A stretch of DNA of 64,000 nt from assembly GCA_029237695.1 (NCBI GenBank), contig CM055269.1, positions 29,236,956-29,300,955 on the forward strand, in the 5' to 3' direction. The notes below the pieces were generated by a model that saw nothing but the letters and a program-made list of their open reading frames with translations, did no database searches and had not been told where the DNA came from. Every line of letters begins with the position of its first letter. The stretch's first letter is position 1. Both the position numbers and the translations under genes were made by a program. Source of the DNA: Conchocele bisecta (taxonomy: Eukaryota > Mollusca > Bivalvia > Lucinida > Thyasiridae). Below are positions 24,389 through 37,189 of this stretch, piece after piece.

Positions 24389-25078
24389 GGGGGTCAATCA
24401 CTAAACTTCGTACGACTAAGCTGTTCGTAAGTGCAAAATTATGATAGTCTGTACATTTCACATTAACAATGTTTTCTTGTAAACAATTATTGGATTTACA
24501 TTTATTGAGCATAGGCTGCATATGCAGCCTATGCTCAATAAATGTAAATCCATCAATTGAAGTTTCCAGACGATCCTAAATTTGCTCTTACAAACATTTT
24601 AGTTGTACGAGAACACAATACAAATAAACGTGACGACAAGACACCGACTTGGAACAGTCAGTGGACAATTAGATCAGTGGAAACACTTTCAACAGTACTG
24701 GGGCCGTTTCACTAAACTTCGTATGACTAAAATGTTCGTAAGTGCAAATTTAGGATCGTCTGGAAATGCTCAATTAATGTAAATCCAATAATTGTTTACA
24801 ATTGCACTTACGAACATTTTAGTCGTACGAAGTTGAGTGAAACGGCCCCCAGGGGCCCGTTTCACTAAACGTCGTACGACTAAGAAGTTCATAAGTGTAA
24901 AATTGAAATCCACAATAACGTGTGTTCTGACAGCCGGTTTTGAAAACTATTTCGTGTGTGTGCTTCAGTTACTGACATGAGCCCCGTAAGTACAAAAGGG
25001 TAGCATTAGAGAAACACGTTTTCATAGAAATCTTCTTACGAACATTTGTATTGTACGAAGTTTAGTGGAACGGGCCCC
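24389..25078. mobile_element. Three further MITE M2 copies in tandem clustering (24389-24610, 24700-24849, 24852-25078)
   Basis: Each begins with 'cactaaacttcgtacgac' or a variant. The first lacks its right terminal bases. The second is a 150 bp short form with the centre deleted. The third starts two bases after the second ends and has a different interior ('gttctgacagccggtttt'). Close spacing suggests preference for insertion at or beside existing copies. Confidence 0.8.
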
Positions 25079-25356
25079 TGGTTCGGATCACCCAATGGTC
25101 AAGGAGAACGTTTAACACGTTTGGTCTTACTATTTTATTTGCTCGCAGGCTCAGTCTTAACGTTAGCGCGAATCTTTCATCTGAGAACCGAACTAACGCT
25201 GCTGGTGTAACTCAGGTCGCCGAAATAACCCGAGTGTTGTGGCTGTCACGCAGGGTGACCTCGTGAAAGCCAGAACATTCAGGGTTAGGAACCGAACCAA
25301 GAGAGTGGTTAAGCTACCCGTTTGTGTTTTAATGTTGCAGTAAAAACGTAGAATAC

Positions 25357-25647
25357 TACGGAGCCCCGCAGGGGACATGGATTATTTTTTTTATTAATTC
25401 GTTCCCACGAAATAACAATTCGTTCCCTCAATTTAACAATTCGTTCCCACGAAATGACAATTCGTTGCCTCAATTTAACAATTCGTTCCCACGATATAAC
25501 AATTCGTTCCCACGAATTAACAATTCGTTCCCACTGGAACGAATTGTTATTTCGTGGGAACGAATTGTTAAATGGAGGGAACGATTGTTATTTCATGGGA
25601 ACGAATCAATAACAAAAAAAAATCTACGTCCCCTGCGGGGCTCCGTA
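25357..25647. mobile_element. Foldback element with 21 bp repeat units (family F8), copy 1
   Basis: The ends are 'tacggagccccgcagggg' and inverse, flanked by a 6 bp duplication GAATAC (25351-25356, 25648-25653). Next to each end is an A/T-rich tract, then 21 bp units of core AATTCGTTCCC plus a variable 10 bp tail, inverted between the arms. Left arm about six units, right arm about four. Copies: 44217-44513, 56430-56900, 63390 to the window end. Long open frames in these arrays are artefacts of the 21 bp period. Confidence 0.9.
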
Positions 25648-25770
25648 GAATACTGAGTATTATCCCGTCAACACAGTGTGTATGTGCCGTGAAACACGGT
25701 GCCGTGAAACATTTTTGATATCCAGTCAATACAATTTTTGCATTTTACAGCCATTTGAAGGTGTTGACGG

Positions 25771-25925
25771 GATAAATAGAATAGTAGGTTAGTGCCGTGA
25801 ATGGGAACAAATATCTGGCGCGGCACGGAAACGGGATGTGCTTGGCAGAGCCTCGCCCATCCCGTTTCCTGAGCCTTGCCAGATATTTTTTCCCATTCAC
25901 GGCACTAACCTACTATTCTCTATAA
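25771..25925. mobile_element. Foldback element family F4, copy 2
   Basis: A hairpin with ends 'gataaatagaatagtagg' and inverse 'cctactattctctata', centred on 'gcttggcagagcctcgcc'. A near copy is 43295-43417 with a deleted right arm segment. Compared with 12895-13062 the ends and parts of the centre are shared, but the inner arms ('gtgccgtgaatgggaac') are unrelated while still pairing. Confidence 0.85.
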
Positions 25926-26394
25926 GTCAGACGAATTCGAAAGCGTTACAGCGTGATAGTACTGATGCTTCCCACTTCATACGAACACTTAGTTTAAATT
26001 CCCACGGGATACCATGTTTGTTTTTGTATCATTAATAATTAAAAACCGGCGATATTAACACAGCACGATGGCTCTATACGCAGCCGCCATGCGCGCTAAT
26101 TGAAAACTACAAACGCGATGTAACCAAGCGGTATAATTCATGGTATTTGTGCTGACGGCCGACAGACAATTCTATCCACGGACGTTCACGACCAGGGTAG
26201 CCATATACCAACCGGTGCAGCTCTTGCTCATTGGGTATATGTAGTAGTTGTTCAGCTAGTTTAATACATAAAATGTGTTTTCGCAGTGTAACAACACAGT
26301 GTATTTGCAAGTGAGCAGAGGCTCACGGATACTCCCGGCCTCCGCTTGGACCGACAAACAAAAACGCAAATATTTAAAAAAAAAATTAAAGTAA

Positions 26395-26640
26395 ATTAAG
26401 TAATTTGACCTTGACCTTGGACATGAAGTTCGCATGGGTGTGGTATGGAATAAAAATATGGATGATGAAAAGGAAGTATGTAGACGAAGTTTGAAGTAAA
26501 TCCGATTTACCTTTGCAGAGATAATGGGTACCCGAAAACATTAACGCAAATGGGACGGACGGACGAATGGACGGACGGAATGACGAAAACTATATACTCC
26601 TCGACATAATTCGTATGCCGGGGATATAACTAGTGGTACA
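26395..26640. repeat. Dispersed repeat with GGAC-rich tail
   Basis: Contains 'ttgaccttgaccttgg', 'gaagtttgaagtaaatcc' and 'gggacggacggacgaatgg', then 'cataattcgtatgccgggg'. From memory, similar blocks are frequent in bivalve intronic DNA. No terminal repeat. 25930-26395 and 26640-27035 show nothing else I can support. Confidence 0.5.
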
Positions 26641-27034
26641 CATTATGTAACTGAGGCCGGTACAGAAAACACATTAGGAAACCACTATATATATGATGTT
26701 GTGCTTTTGCAATAAATCGAATGTAATAGTCGTATTGATTTAATATGATATGAGGTAAATATGTTGACTGTGTTCATAAGAAACGAGGCTATTAAATTAT
26801 AAGCCATATAACTTCCTCTGTATAACGTGGGATACGATGTGTTAGCATCTGGATTATTTAATTTGTCGCAAACGTATGTCCTGACAAACGTTTTCTGACT
26901 CGTAAGTCACATGAGACACGCCATGTGAGTTTGTACCTTCGGACATCTGCGTAATTTCATTATATACGTTTACAAAATTTACAATATTTTTCATAAATGG
27001 CGCCAAAAGTTGACTATAGGGTACAGTTAGTACC

Positions 27035-27172
27035 GTAATTTTGAAATTTGCGGCGTATATCAGAAAATGATAGGTCGGGAATTCTGTTTAATGGCGACGC
27101 GCTAGCAGAGCCATTAAACATGTTTTCGGACCTATCATCTTCTGATATACGCCGCAAATTTCAAAATTACAA
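27035..27172. mobile_element. Foldback hairpin (family F9)
   Basis: Arms 'gtaattttgaaatttgcgg' and 'tatatcagaaaatgatagg' are mirrored at 27125-27172, around a centre 'taatggcgacgcgctagcag'. Only copy seen in the window. 27180-27700 contains part of an F3 copy and unassigned sequence. Confidence 0.8.
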
Positions 27173-27702
27173 TGCGGTTAACCTAATTCTAATACACTCC
27201 TTTAATACTGGCGTAGGAATACATATTTAAATAATTTGCGACCGTTCATCAACAATGATATACCTGTAATGTATGACCATCAGCCAATCAGCATGTACTC
27301 TGATTGTTTTCTTCAAATTTTGACGTCATTTACGGAAAATATTGTAAATTTTGTAAACGTATTTCAAGAAATTACGCAGGTGTCAAAATCACATGGCGTG
27401 TCTCATATGTGGTTGTGACTGGAGACATCGGGCGTATGGCATTTGTGATCAATGTAGCTGCTGATCAAATAACACACTCATGTAGCCTGGTAGCAATCTA
27501 TATTGCTTGTCGGAAGCATGGCGGGTGTTTCATTGAAGGAATGGCGAACAGTACAGATCCTTATCAGACTGTGCATATACACTGGTCGACACACAACACG
27601 CAAGCCTCATGTCTAAAGTCACAACTAAATATAGTCTGAATGTGCCGTGGGCTTGCTGGATGCAAACTTGACGGACTGCCGACGGAATGGTGATACTATG
27701 CA

Positions 27703-27879
27703 GGAAGACTCGGACATAGGACCCATTATTGGGTTCATTTGAAAAACGTTACCCCACCGACCTATTTCCATACACTATACTGTCGATTACAAACTGTAAT
27801 GTTTAGTGTATGGAAATGGGTGGATGGGGTAACGTTTTTCAAAAGAGCCAATCATTGGGTCCGAGGTCCGAGTCTTCCA
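27703..27879. mobile_element. Miniature foldback carrying single 68 bp-type units (family F10, short form)
   Basis: The ends 'ggaagactcggacatagg' and inverse enclose one copy per arm of the satellite unit ('gttaccccaccgacc' / 'ggatggggtaacg') around a short centre near 27780-27800. The same ends delimit the 5.5 kb array at 28954-34420, so this is the unexpanded form. Confidence 0.85.
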
Positions 27880-27907
27880 CCTGTTTACATGGGGGCCGTG
27901 TTTACAT

Positions 27908-28139
27908 GGGGGCCGTGTCACTAAACTTCGTACGACTAAAATGTTCGTAAGTGCAAAATTATGATAGTCTGTAAATTTCACATTTCACATTTACAATGTT
28001 TTCTTGTAAATAATTATTGGATTTACATTTATGGAGCATATGCTGCATATGCAGCATATGCTCAATACATGTAAATCCATCAATTGAAATTTCCAGAAGA
28101 TCCTAAATTTGCACTTACGAACGTTTTAGTCGTACGAAG
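27908..28139. mobile_element. MITE M2, copy 5 (right end truncated)
   Basis: Left end 'gtcactaaacttcgtacg', central inverted 'gcatatgctgcatatgc', right side ending at 'ttttagtcgtacgaag'. The last ~15 bp of the right TIR are replaced by unique GC-richer sequence. 28140-28555 has no recognised feature. Confidence 0.75.
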
Positions 28140-28556
28140 CTGCAGTCCGCACCGGTTTTCTGACAAGATTCCGCTCAGCTCTACTTTCAGCTGTCGATTA
28201 AACGCATTATCGTCTAGTAACCGGCGCCTATTTCGACGCGAAACAATTTACGCTGGCGCGAGCGAGGTGCAACACCGGTGTGGATTGAGTTATTTATTTT
28301 CGTTGGGAACAAAGTTCGTGGTTTCTTAAAACAAATAACATTTCGTTAACGATGTATTTCGTGGATTGCTTCTCACCAAATAAAGACGTACGTTCGTGGA
28401 TATTATCTCCCGATATTTCTGATATCAGTTCCCGGCTATTGATATGTCTATGACGCATTTCCAGCTGTATTAAAACAATGAATAAAGAACAGGATACAAA
28501 ATCAATACAATCGTCCCACCACAGCCAATCAGTAGCAGATATAGAGACTACCTATG

Positions 28557-28853
28557 GCCGATTTCACCAACATTGCAAAATATACTTATCTAGCAAAGTA
28601 TACTTTGAGAAATTTTCAATTTTAGGATAAATTTAATAATATTATTATACTGAATTTATTACATTATCACAGCCATTATGGCTGTGATAATGTAATAAAT
28701 TCAGTATAATAATTCTGCATACTTTTAATCATCAAATGTATGCAGTCGTTAGTTCTATATGACATAATGCATTTCGGGAAAAATAAATGATTACTCCCTC
28801 AAAGTATACTTTGATAGAAAAGTATACTTTGCAATGTTGGTGAAATCGGCTAC
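28557..28853. mobile_element. MITE family M1, copy 2
   Basis: Same TIRs as 11490-11787 ('ccgatttcaccaacattgc' and inverse) and the same inner palindrome 'attacattatcacagcca'. The interior is inverted relative to copy 1, which is possible because the ends are symmetrical. Confidence 0.85.
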
Positions 28854-28953
28854 TGGGCTATCTAATCCATGCCTCCGAGGGTTTCTTTGCAGACTAATGC
28901 CTCGTGCATACTCGCCGAACCACCGGGCCGGGAAGACGCTGCTAGACCACAAG

Positions 28954-31900
28954 TGGAAGACTCGGACCTAGAACCCAATACTTGGCTCATTTGGAAAACG
29001 TTACCCCACCCACCCATGTCCATACACTATGCCTTACAGCCTTTAATACTTGGCTAATTTGGAAAACGTTACCCCACCCACCCATGTCCATACACTATAC
29101 CTTACAGCTTTCAATACTTGGCTCATTTTGAAAACGTTACCCCACCCACCCATGTCCATACACTATACCTTACAGCCTTTAATACTTGGCTCATTTAGAA
29201 AACGTTACCACACCCACCCATGTCCCTACACTATACCTTACAGCCTTTAATACTTGGCTCATTTAGAAAACGTTACCACACCCACCCATGTCCATACACT
29301 ATACCTTACAGCCTTTAATACTTGGCTCATTTAGAAAACGTTACCCCACCCACATGTCCCTACAATATACCTTTACAGCCTTTAATACTTGGCTCATAGA
29401 CGTACACCACACCCATCATACACTATACCATTACAGCCTTTAATACTTGGGCTCATTTAGAAAACGTTACACCCACCCATGTCCCATACACATACCTTAC
29501 AGCTTTAATACCTTGGCTACGTTACCCACACCCACCCTGCCCTCACTTACCTTACAGCCTTTAATACTTGCTCCCAGTGACTATTACAACGGTTTAAAAC
29601 ACCACACCCACCATGTCCATCACTATACCTTACAGCTTTAATACTTGGTCTTTCTTGACGTTCAAAACAAACCCACCCATGTCCATACCTATTACTACGT
29701 CATTTAATACTTGGCTCATTTTAGAAAACGTTACCACACCCACCCATGTCCATAACTATATTACAGCTTTAATACTTGGCTCATTTTAGAAAACGTTTAA
29801 CCCCACCCACCCATGTCCATTAACACTATACCTTACAGCCTTTTAATACTTGGTTCATTTAGAAAACGTTACCACACCCACCATTGTCCATAAACATAAC
29901 CTTACAAGCCTTTAATTACTTGGTTCATTTTGAAAAACGTTACCCCACCCACCCACCCTATTTCCCTTACCTTACACTATTTAAAACCTTACCCAGCTTT
30001 AATACCTTTAAGGCTTCATTAGGAAAACGTTACCACACCCACCCAATTGTCCATTACCAACTAATTACCATACAGCCTTTAAGGAAAACTTGGCCTCATT
30101 TAGATAATTTCGTTAACCCACCACCCACCCATGGCCATAAACACTATACCTTACAGCCTTTATTACTGCTTCATTTAAAAAGAAAACATTTAAACCACCA
30201 ACCCACCATTTGGTTCCACCTTAAACATATACCTTACAAGCCTTTAATATCTTTGGCCTTCCAATTTACCAAAAACCCGTTTACCCCACCCACCCGATGG
30301 TCCAAAATTTCCCACCCTTTATTACAAAACCTTACAGCCCTTTAATACTTGGCTCTTTGAAAACATTAACCACACCCACCCTTGACCAGACACTATACAC
30401 AGCCTTTAATACTTGGCTATTTTGTTTTTTTTAAAACGTTAACCCCACCCCCAACCCCATTTTCCATACAATATACATTTACAGCCTTTTAATACTTGGC
30501 TCATTTGTTAGACGTTTAAAAACCACCCCACCCACCCCATGTCCAAACACTATACCTTACGCCTTTATTTCTTGGTCATTTTAGAAAAACCCCCCGTACC
30601 ACACTTCCACTCACATTTGTTCCCATACACTATTACCTTCAGCTTTTAATACTTGGCTTCCATTTAGAAAACGTTACCCCACCCACCCATGTCCATACCA
30701 CTTATACCTTAACAGCATTTATTACTTGGGTCATTTTGAAAACGTTACCACACCCACCCATGTCCATACCACTTTTTTATACCTTACAGCCTTTAATACA
30801 TTGCTCATTTGAAAACGTTACCACACCCCACCCATGTCCATACACTGATACCATACAGCCATTTCATACCTTGGCTTTTGGATAACGTTTACCCCAAAAC
30901 CCAAACCCACATACCATTATACCTTACCAAGCCTTTTAATACTTGGCTCATGGAAAAAACGTGACACACCCACCATTGGCCAAAAATTACCCACCCTATT
31001 ACATAAACAGCCTTTATACTTGGGCTCATTTGAAAACGTTACACCCACCATTTCCCTACATTATACCTACACTTTAAATACTTGGCTCATTTAGAAAACG
31101 TTTACCCCAACCACCCCCCCATACACTATACCACCCAGCCTTTAATATTGGCTTTCCATTTGGACGTTTTCACCCACCCCCATGTCCATACATTCCTTAC
31201 AGCCTTTAATACTTGGCTCATTTGGAAAACGTTTAACCACCACCCACACTTTTCAAAAATACGAATATACCTTTTACGGCCTTTAATTTCTTGGCTCTTT
31301 GTAAAACAATACCAAACCACCCATTGGTCCATACATCTATACCTTACAGCCTTTAATACTTGGCTCATTTTGAAAACTTTACCCCACCCAACCCATTTCC
31401 ATACTTATTTTACCTTACAGCCCTTTAATATTGGTCCAATTTGGAAAAACGTTTACCCACCCACCCATTTCCATACAAATTATTACCTTAGCCTTTAATA
31501 CTTGGCTCATTTGGTTTAAAACGTTACCCCCAACCCACCCGTTTCCATACACCCCCTATACCCTTACAGCCCTTTAATTACCTTGGCTCATTTTGGTATA
31601 CCCCACCCACCCCATTTCTTACATATACCTTACAGCCTTTAATACTTGGCTCATTTGAAAACGTTCCCCCCCCACCCATTTCCATCAAATATTACCTTCA
31701 GCCCTTTTAAATACTTGGCTCATTTGGAAAAAACGGTACCCCACCCAACCATTTCCATCATTTTACCTTACAAAGCCTTTTAATACTTGGCTCATTTGTA
31801 TAACGTTACCCCACCCACCCTATTTCCATACAATATACCTTACAGCCTTTAATACTTGGCTCATTTAGAAAACGTTACCCACCACCCACCCATTTGCCAT

Positions 31901-34420
31901 ACACTATACCTTACAGCCTATAATACTTGGCTCATTTGTAAAACGATTAACCCCACCCACCCACCCATCCATCACTATACCTTACAGCCTTTAATACTTG
32001 GCTCATTTAGAAAACGTTACCACACCCACCCATGTCCATACACTATACCATACAGCCTTTAATACTTGGCTCATTTAGAAAACGTTACCCCACCCACCCA
32101 TGTCCATACACTATACCTTACAGCCTTTAATACTTGGTTCATTTAGAAAACGTTACCACACTCACTCACCCATGTCCATACACTATACCATACAGCCTTT
32201 AATACTTGGCTCATTTAGAAAACGTTACCCCACCCACCCATGTCCATACACTATACCTTACAGCCTTTAATACTTGGCTCATTTAGAAAACGTTACCACA
32301 CCCACCCATGTCCATACACTATACCATACAGCCTTTAATACTTGGCTCATTTGTAAAACGTTACCCCACCCACCCATTTCCATACCATATACCATACAGC
32401 CTTTAATACTTGGCTCATTTAGAAAACGTTACCACACCCACCCATGTCCCTACACTATACCATACAGCCTTTAATACTTGGCTCATTTGGAAAACGTTAT
32501 CACACCCACCCATGTCCATACACTATACCATACAGCCTTTCATACTTGGCTCATTTGGAAAACGTTACCCCACCCACCCATTTCCATACATTATACCTTA
32601 CAGCCTTTAATACTTGGCTCATTTGGAAAACGTTACCCCACCCACCCATTGCATACACTAGACATGCCTTTAATACCCCTAGGCTCATTTCCCAAAAAGT
32701 TACCCCCACCCACCCATTTCCATACATTATACCTTACAACCTTTAATACTTGGCTCATTTAGAAAACGTTACCCCACCCACCCATTTCCATACACTATAC
32801 CTTACAGCCTTTAATACTTGGCTCATTTGGAAAACGTTACCCCACCCACCCATTTCCATACATTATACCTTACAGCCTTTAATACTTGGCTCATTTGGAA
32901 AACGTTACCCCACCCACCCATTTCCATACACTATACCTTACAGCCTTTAATACTTGGATCCATTTGGGGGGACGTTACCCCCCACCCACCCATTTCCATA
33001 ATAATACCTTAGCCTCAATTTACTTGTCACGTAAAAACACCACACCCACCCTGTCCATACACTATACCTTACAGCCTTTAATACTTGGCTCATTTTGAAA
33101 ACGTTACCCCACCCACCCATTTCCATACAATATACCTTACAGCTTTTAATACTTGGCTCATTTGGAAAACGTTACCCCACCCACCCATTTCCATACAATA
33201 TACCTTACAGCCTATAATACTTGGCTCATTTGTAAAACGATACCCCACCCACCCATGTCCATACACTATACCTTACAGCCTATAATACTTGGCTCATTTG
33301 TAAAACGTTACCCCACCCACCCATTTCCATACAATATACCTTACAGCCTTTAATACTTGGCTCATTTGTAAAACGTTACCCCACCCACCCATTTCCATAC
33401 AATATACCTTACAGCCTTTAATACTTGGCTCATTTGTAAAACGTTACCCCACCCACCCATTTCCATACAATATACCTTACAGCCTTTAATACTTGGCTCA
33501 TTTAGAAAACGTAACCACACCCACCCATTTCCATACACTATACCTTACAGCCTTTAATACTTGGCTCATTTGTAAAACGTTACCACACCCACCCATTTCC
33601 ATACAATATACCTTACAGCCTTTAATACTTGGCTCATTTAGAAAACGTAACCACACCCACCCATTTCCATACACTATACCTTACAGCCTTTAATACTTGG
33701 CTCATTTAGAAAACGTAACCACCCCACCCATTTCCATACAATATACCTTACAGCCTTTAATACTTGGCTCATTTGGTAAACGTTACCACACCCACCCATT
33801 TCCATACACTATACCTTACAGCCTTTAATACTTGGCTCATTTAGAAAACGTTACCACACCCACCCATGTCCATACACTATACCTTACAGCCTTTAATACT
33901 TGGCTCATATTTGGAAACGTTACCACACCCACCCATGTCCATACACTATACCTTACAGCCTTCAATACTTGGCTCATTTAGAAAACGTTACCACACCCAC
34001 CCATTTCCATACACTACACCTTACAGCCTTTAATACTTGGCTAATTTGGAAAACGTTACCCCACCCACCCATTTCCATACAATATACCTAACAGCCTTTA
34101 AATGCTTAAGGTATAGTGCATGGAGATGGGTGGGTGTGGTAACCCTTACAGCCTTTAAAGGCTTGGTATAGTGCATGGAAATGGGTGGGTGTGGTAACCC
34201 TTACAGCCTTTAAAGGCTTAAGGTATAGTGCATGGAAATGGGTGGGTGTGGTAACCCTTACAGCCTTTAAAGGCTGTAAGGTATAGTGCATGGAAATGGG
34301 TGGGTGGGTGTGGTAACCCTTACAGCCTTTAAAGGCTTAAGGTATAGTGCATGGAAATGGGTGGGTGTGGTAGCGTTTTCCAAATGATCCAAGTATTGGG
34401 TCCTAGGTCCGAGTCTTCCA
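28954..34420. repeat. 5.5 kb satellite array, 68 bp unit, enclosed by F10 foldback ends
   Basis: The unit reads 'cttggctcatttggaaaacg', 'ttaccccacccaccca', 'tttccatacactatacct', 'tacagcctttaata'; roughly 75 copies. The array begins after 'tggaagactcggaccta' (28954) and ends before its inverse (to 34420). Near the right end (34095-34375) five units lie in the opposite orientation, with a palindromic 'cagcctttaaaggctt' between them, so the whole is a lopsided foldback. Subtypes (gtcc/ttcc, ccacacc/ccccacc, Tagaaa/Tggaaa/Tgtaaa) cluster locally. Open frames repeating every 68 or 204 bp are not genes. Confidence 0.95.
29380..31850. other. Indel-rich middle of the satellite array
   Basis: Units here differ from the consensus mainly by one- or two-base insertions and deletions in homopolymers and by lost short blocks, while flanking units are clean. 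This is the pattern of uncorrected long-read sequence in a collapsed repeat. Genuine decay would be expected to show more substitutions. Unit counts in this interval should not be trusted. Confidence 0.6.
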
Positions 34421-34519
34421 ACTGTGTGATAGACCCGTATATTGGTGAAAGACTCATGAGGCATGAAAGGCATGTGACATAAACAATGCACGTTGCAAAG
34501 AAATGCCATTACCCCACCC

Positions 34520-34880
34520 ATTACACCCACCCACCTGATGTCGTACTCTACGCTGCGGTTCTGTGCTATTACCTTTATAGTACAAATGTAAAACAGTACG
34601 ACAACAGTGAGTGGATGGGGTAATGGAATTTTCTTTTTCAGTGGTCATGTTTATGTCACAGGTCTCAATCTTTCTTGATATTGCTTTTTCAGCGTGGCGT
34701 TTTATCAGTTGGCAGCAATGTAAATACATTGTAGTTTGTAAAGAAAAAACGCCATGATAAGTATACCAGCCTGACATGGCGTTGTTTACATGCTTTGTTT
34801 ATATAAACATTGGTGTATAAATAAACATGGAATTCCTGTAGGTATTTCCCTGTTTATTATGGCGCGTCGCTATAGTCATG
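34520..34880. repeat. Inverted 'ccattaccccacc' segment and spacer
   Basis: 'atgccattaccccaccca' near 34502 is mirrored by 'tggatggggtaatgga' near 34612, another small foldback with wording like the satellite unit but different ends. The following 250 bp is unassigned. 34880-35030 has a box-B-like 'gcgttcgatcc' before a TA tract and could be a SINE relic, not called. Confidence 0.4.
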
Positions 34881-35364
34881 ATCGATATATTGCGATTGAC
34901 AAAACAGTTGCTCATACTGGAGCAGGGGGTAAACTGGCGGCCAACGGTGGCACTTGATATTAATTTTGCACTGCGTGCGTTCGATCCTCACTTTGGCCAT
35001 TATATATATATATTATTTTTTTTTCAATATTGTTTTTTGTGTTTTCTTTTTCTTTTTAATGCATCTTTATTACATGTAACAACAATTGACATGGTAATTA
35101 TGAACCACATGCATCCACGTTTATTTATGTATTTGTTTATTATCTAAAGTGAGAGGTTTATTTTTCGACATGGTGTTGTCCGTAACATATTTGCATTTGT
35201 AGTGAGTCGAGGTGGACTTTCACAATAACACACGAATGTGCAGAATGCATTTCACAATGATTAGGTTCAAAGTGAAGTGTTTTATAATGTTGTGTAAAAG
35301 TAAATGCACGACTGTTTCGGGATGTGTGCGTTACCTCTGGCGCCAAAATAGTAAAAGCGAGAGA

Positions 35365-35446
35365 CAAATGTATGCCTTTGGCAGGATTCGAACTCACGAT
35401 CGCCCCATCACCAAACAGCAGATCTACCCACTAGAGCACTAAGCGA
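35365..35446 (-). repeat. tRNA-like head, possible SINE relic
   Basis: Reverse strand 35440 to 35370 carries a box-A-like 'gctctagtgggtagatc' and box B 'gagttcgaatcctgcc' at tRNA spacing, but the acceptor and T stems do not pair well. It is therefore a tRNA pseudogene or SINE head, not a working tRNA. Confidence 0.45.
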
Positions 35447-35671
35447 TGTTACTATTATTAGCAATTATATCGAATGTTAATGCGTTTGCGCTGGTATACA
35501 AATACCATGTCTACACCATATGACGTAAACTATTTAAAAATAGCACGTGTTTACAATAATATTTACAATAATAACGCGCCAGCTCAAAGCGGTACACCTT
35601 TTTTTTTTCTATATCGTATTTACTGTCTGTTATTACGTAAATGTAATATAACAATGACTAACTGCGTAACA

Positions 35672-35822
35672 GGGGCCCGTTTTACTAAATTCCGTTTGAC
35701 ACTATAATGTTCGTAAGTGAAAAATTATGATAGTCTGCAAATTTAGGGGATAACCATGCTTTGTTTTATATTTGGAGCGTACATGGGAGGTTTTATGGTC
35801 TGTGAATCAGTTTTACGGCGAC
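35672..35822. mobile_element. Half MITE M2 abutting half foldback F5
   Basis: 'gggcccgttttactaaatt' to about 35746 is the left part of an M2 MITE. At 35747 it passes straight into one arm of F5 ('ggggataaccatgctttg') ending at 35822. Each element has lost its other half, pointing to a deletion or template switch at the junctions. Confidence 0.7.
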
Positions 35823-35837
35823 GCGTTATCTCTAAAG

Positions 35838-36680
35838 TCCTCAATATTTGACAAAATTTCACGAAATAAAAAGAAGGCTCATTCTTAAATTTTTATAAAA
35901 ATATTGTTTTTAGCTGCGAGCCTCTCGCAGCTTATGTAACCGGTTCTCAAAATACAGTCAGATATCACGGCGCTATTTTTTTGGTGGCGCGTATGTATAC
36001 ATCTTGTATCTAGGTCATTGTTGACGACTCGTTTTATGCTATTTTACATTTCACATTTATTAGAATGTATATCTTTGGTACATAATTAATTGAAGAAAAA
36101 CCAATGGAACCTCATATTTAGCCGTTCATTTTCCACAAATAAAACGTAGTATTTTGGTCGCACATTAATGGCGTGTAAACACGAATTACACCTGTCTGGA
36201 TTTTTTCATTCACAACTACGGCTGTACAAATTTGCATAAAACAACACTATAACCACAGGTGTTTGAAGAGTGAATCCGGATATGGAATTACCACCCTTAT
36301 CGCATCGCCGTATTTCGCCGATATTGATTTCGAAAATCATTCATATTATTTTCATTAAATGATGTCGAAAATTGATAAAAATTTCAGAGCTCATGCGGGT
36401 GTGTATGTAATGCATACAAACAAATGCTAAGCCTTACTGGATTCTTCCTGTTTCTATACAGCTCCTTCCCCTGTCCACATACAAAATATGTCGAGTGTTA
36501 TACAGTTTCCCATAACACCATTTACTACAATTACACTTTTTGACATATTTAAAGGAGAATATACAAAAACACTGTGTACCACCCATTTCAGTTGGGCTCG
36601 CAGCTCATTACTTTCATTACTTTGATTGTATTGTCTATATGGCCGTAATATTATAGCAGGTTTCGTGACACAGACAGTAA
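35838..36680. mobile_element. Palindromic element F11 copy split by the nested GGCTGCGAGCC-type element
   Basis: 35838-35911 ('aatatttgacaaaatttc', 'aaaaagaaggctcattc') and 36606-36680 ('tatatggccgtaat', 'ggtttcgtgacacagacag') are two parts of one F11 element. Between them sits the 694 bp element 35912-36605 with 11 bp TIR (AGCTGCGAGCC), sister of 20654-21582. The sister pair is highly similar, so the nested family was active more recently than F11. Confidence 0.7.
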
Positions 36681-37189
36681 CGGTATATTGAATTGTGATG
36701 CCCACTCCGTTATCCGTCGGATATCGTCCAATACATTGGGAACGCCTTTAATTGACTTAATGGTTCGCTGTTTCTCGGAGCCCCGAGATATGTCTTATAA
36801 TAACATGATTCTATAAAAACGATACCAGAAACGCACAAAAATCGTTCAAGATATTATCCCGTTAGTTGCTATAATGCCATGATTATACAGAAAACCCATA
36901 CCAGAAAGGCACACAATTATCCCGTTAGTTGCGTGCCGGTCAAAAATAATTGGCTTTAGAGTAGATATAGCGCGCGCTATACTGTATCGATGGCTACAGG
37001 CCGAGGTATACCGGTTGGCAACCATGCCGATGGCTATCTCTAATTAACTCGTTCCGAATGGATGTTGGCTGCCTGTTTTCAACAACGGAAATGTATCTTC
37101 TACAGCGACGGAAATAATTTGGTTAATTACATCAGATGAATGCTATGCACATGTACAGCTATCTGCATTGCTTAAATGAAGGAGTCAGT

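Noticed and set aside
29050..34091. Many 60-100 codon frames with repeated T-H-P-C-P-Y-T-I-P-Y-S-L
   Set aside because: They come from the 68 bp satellite unit and break at every indel.
35365..35446. Second functional tRNA gene
   Set aside because: Boxes A and B are recognisable, but the acceptor and T stems do not pair.
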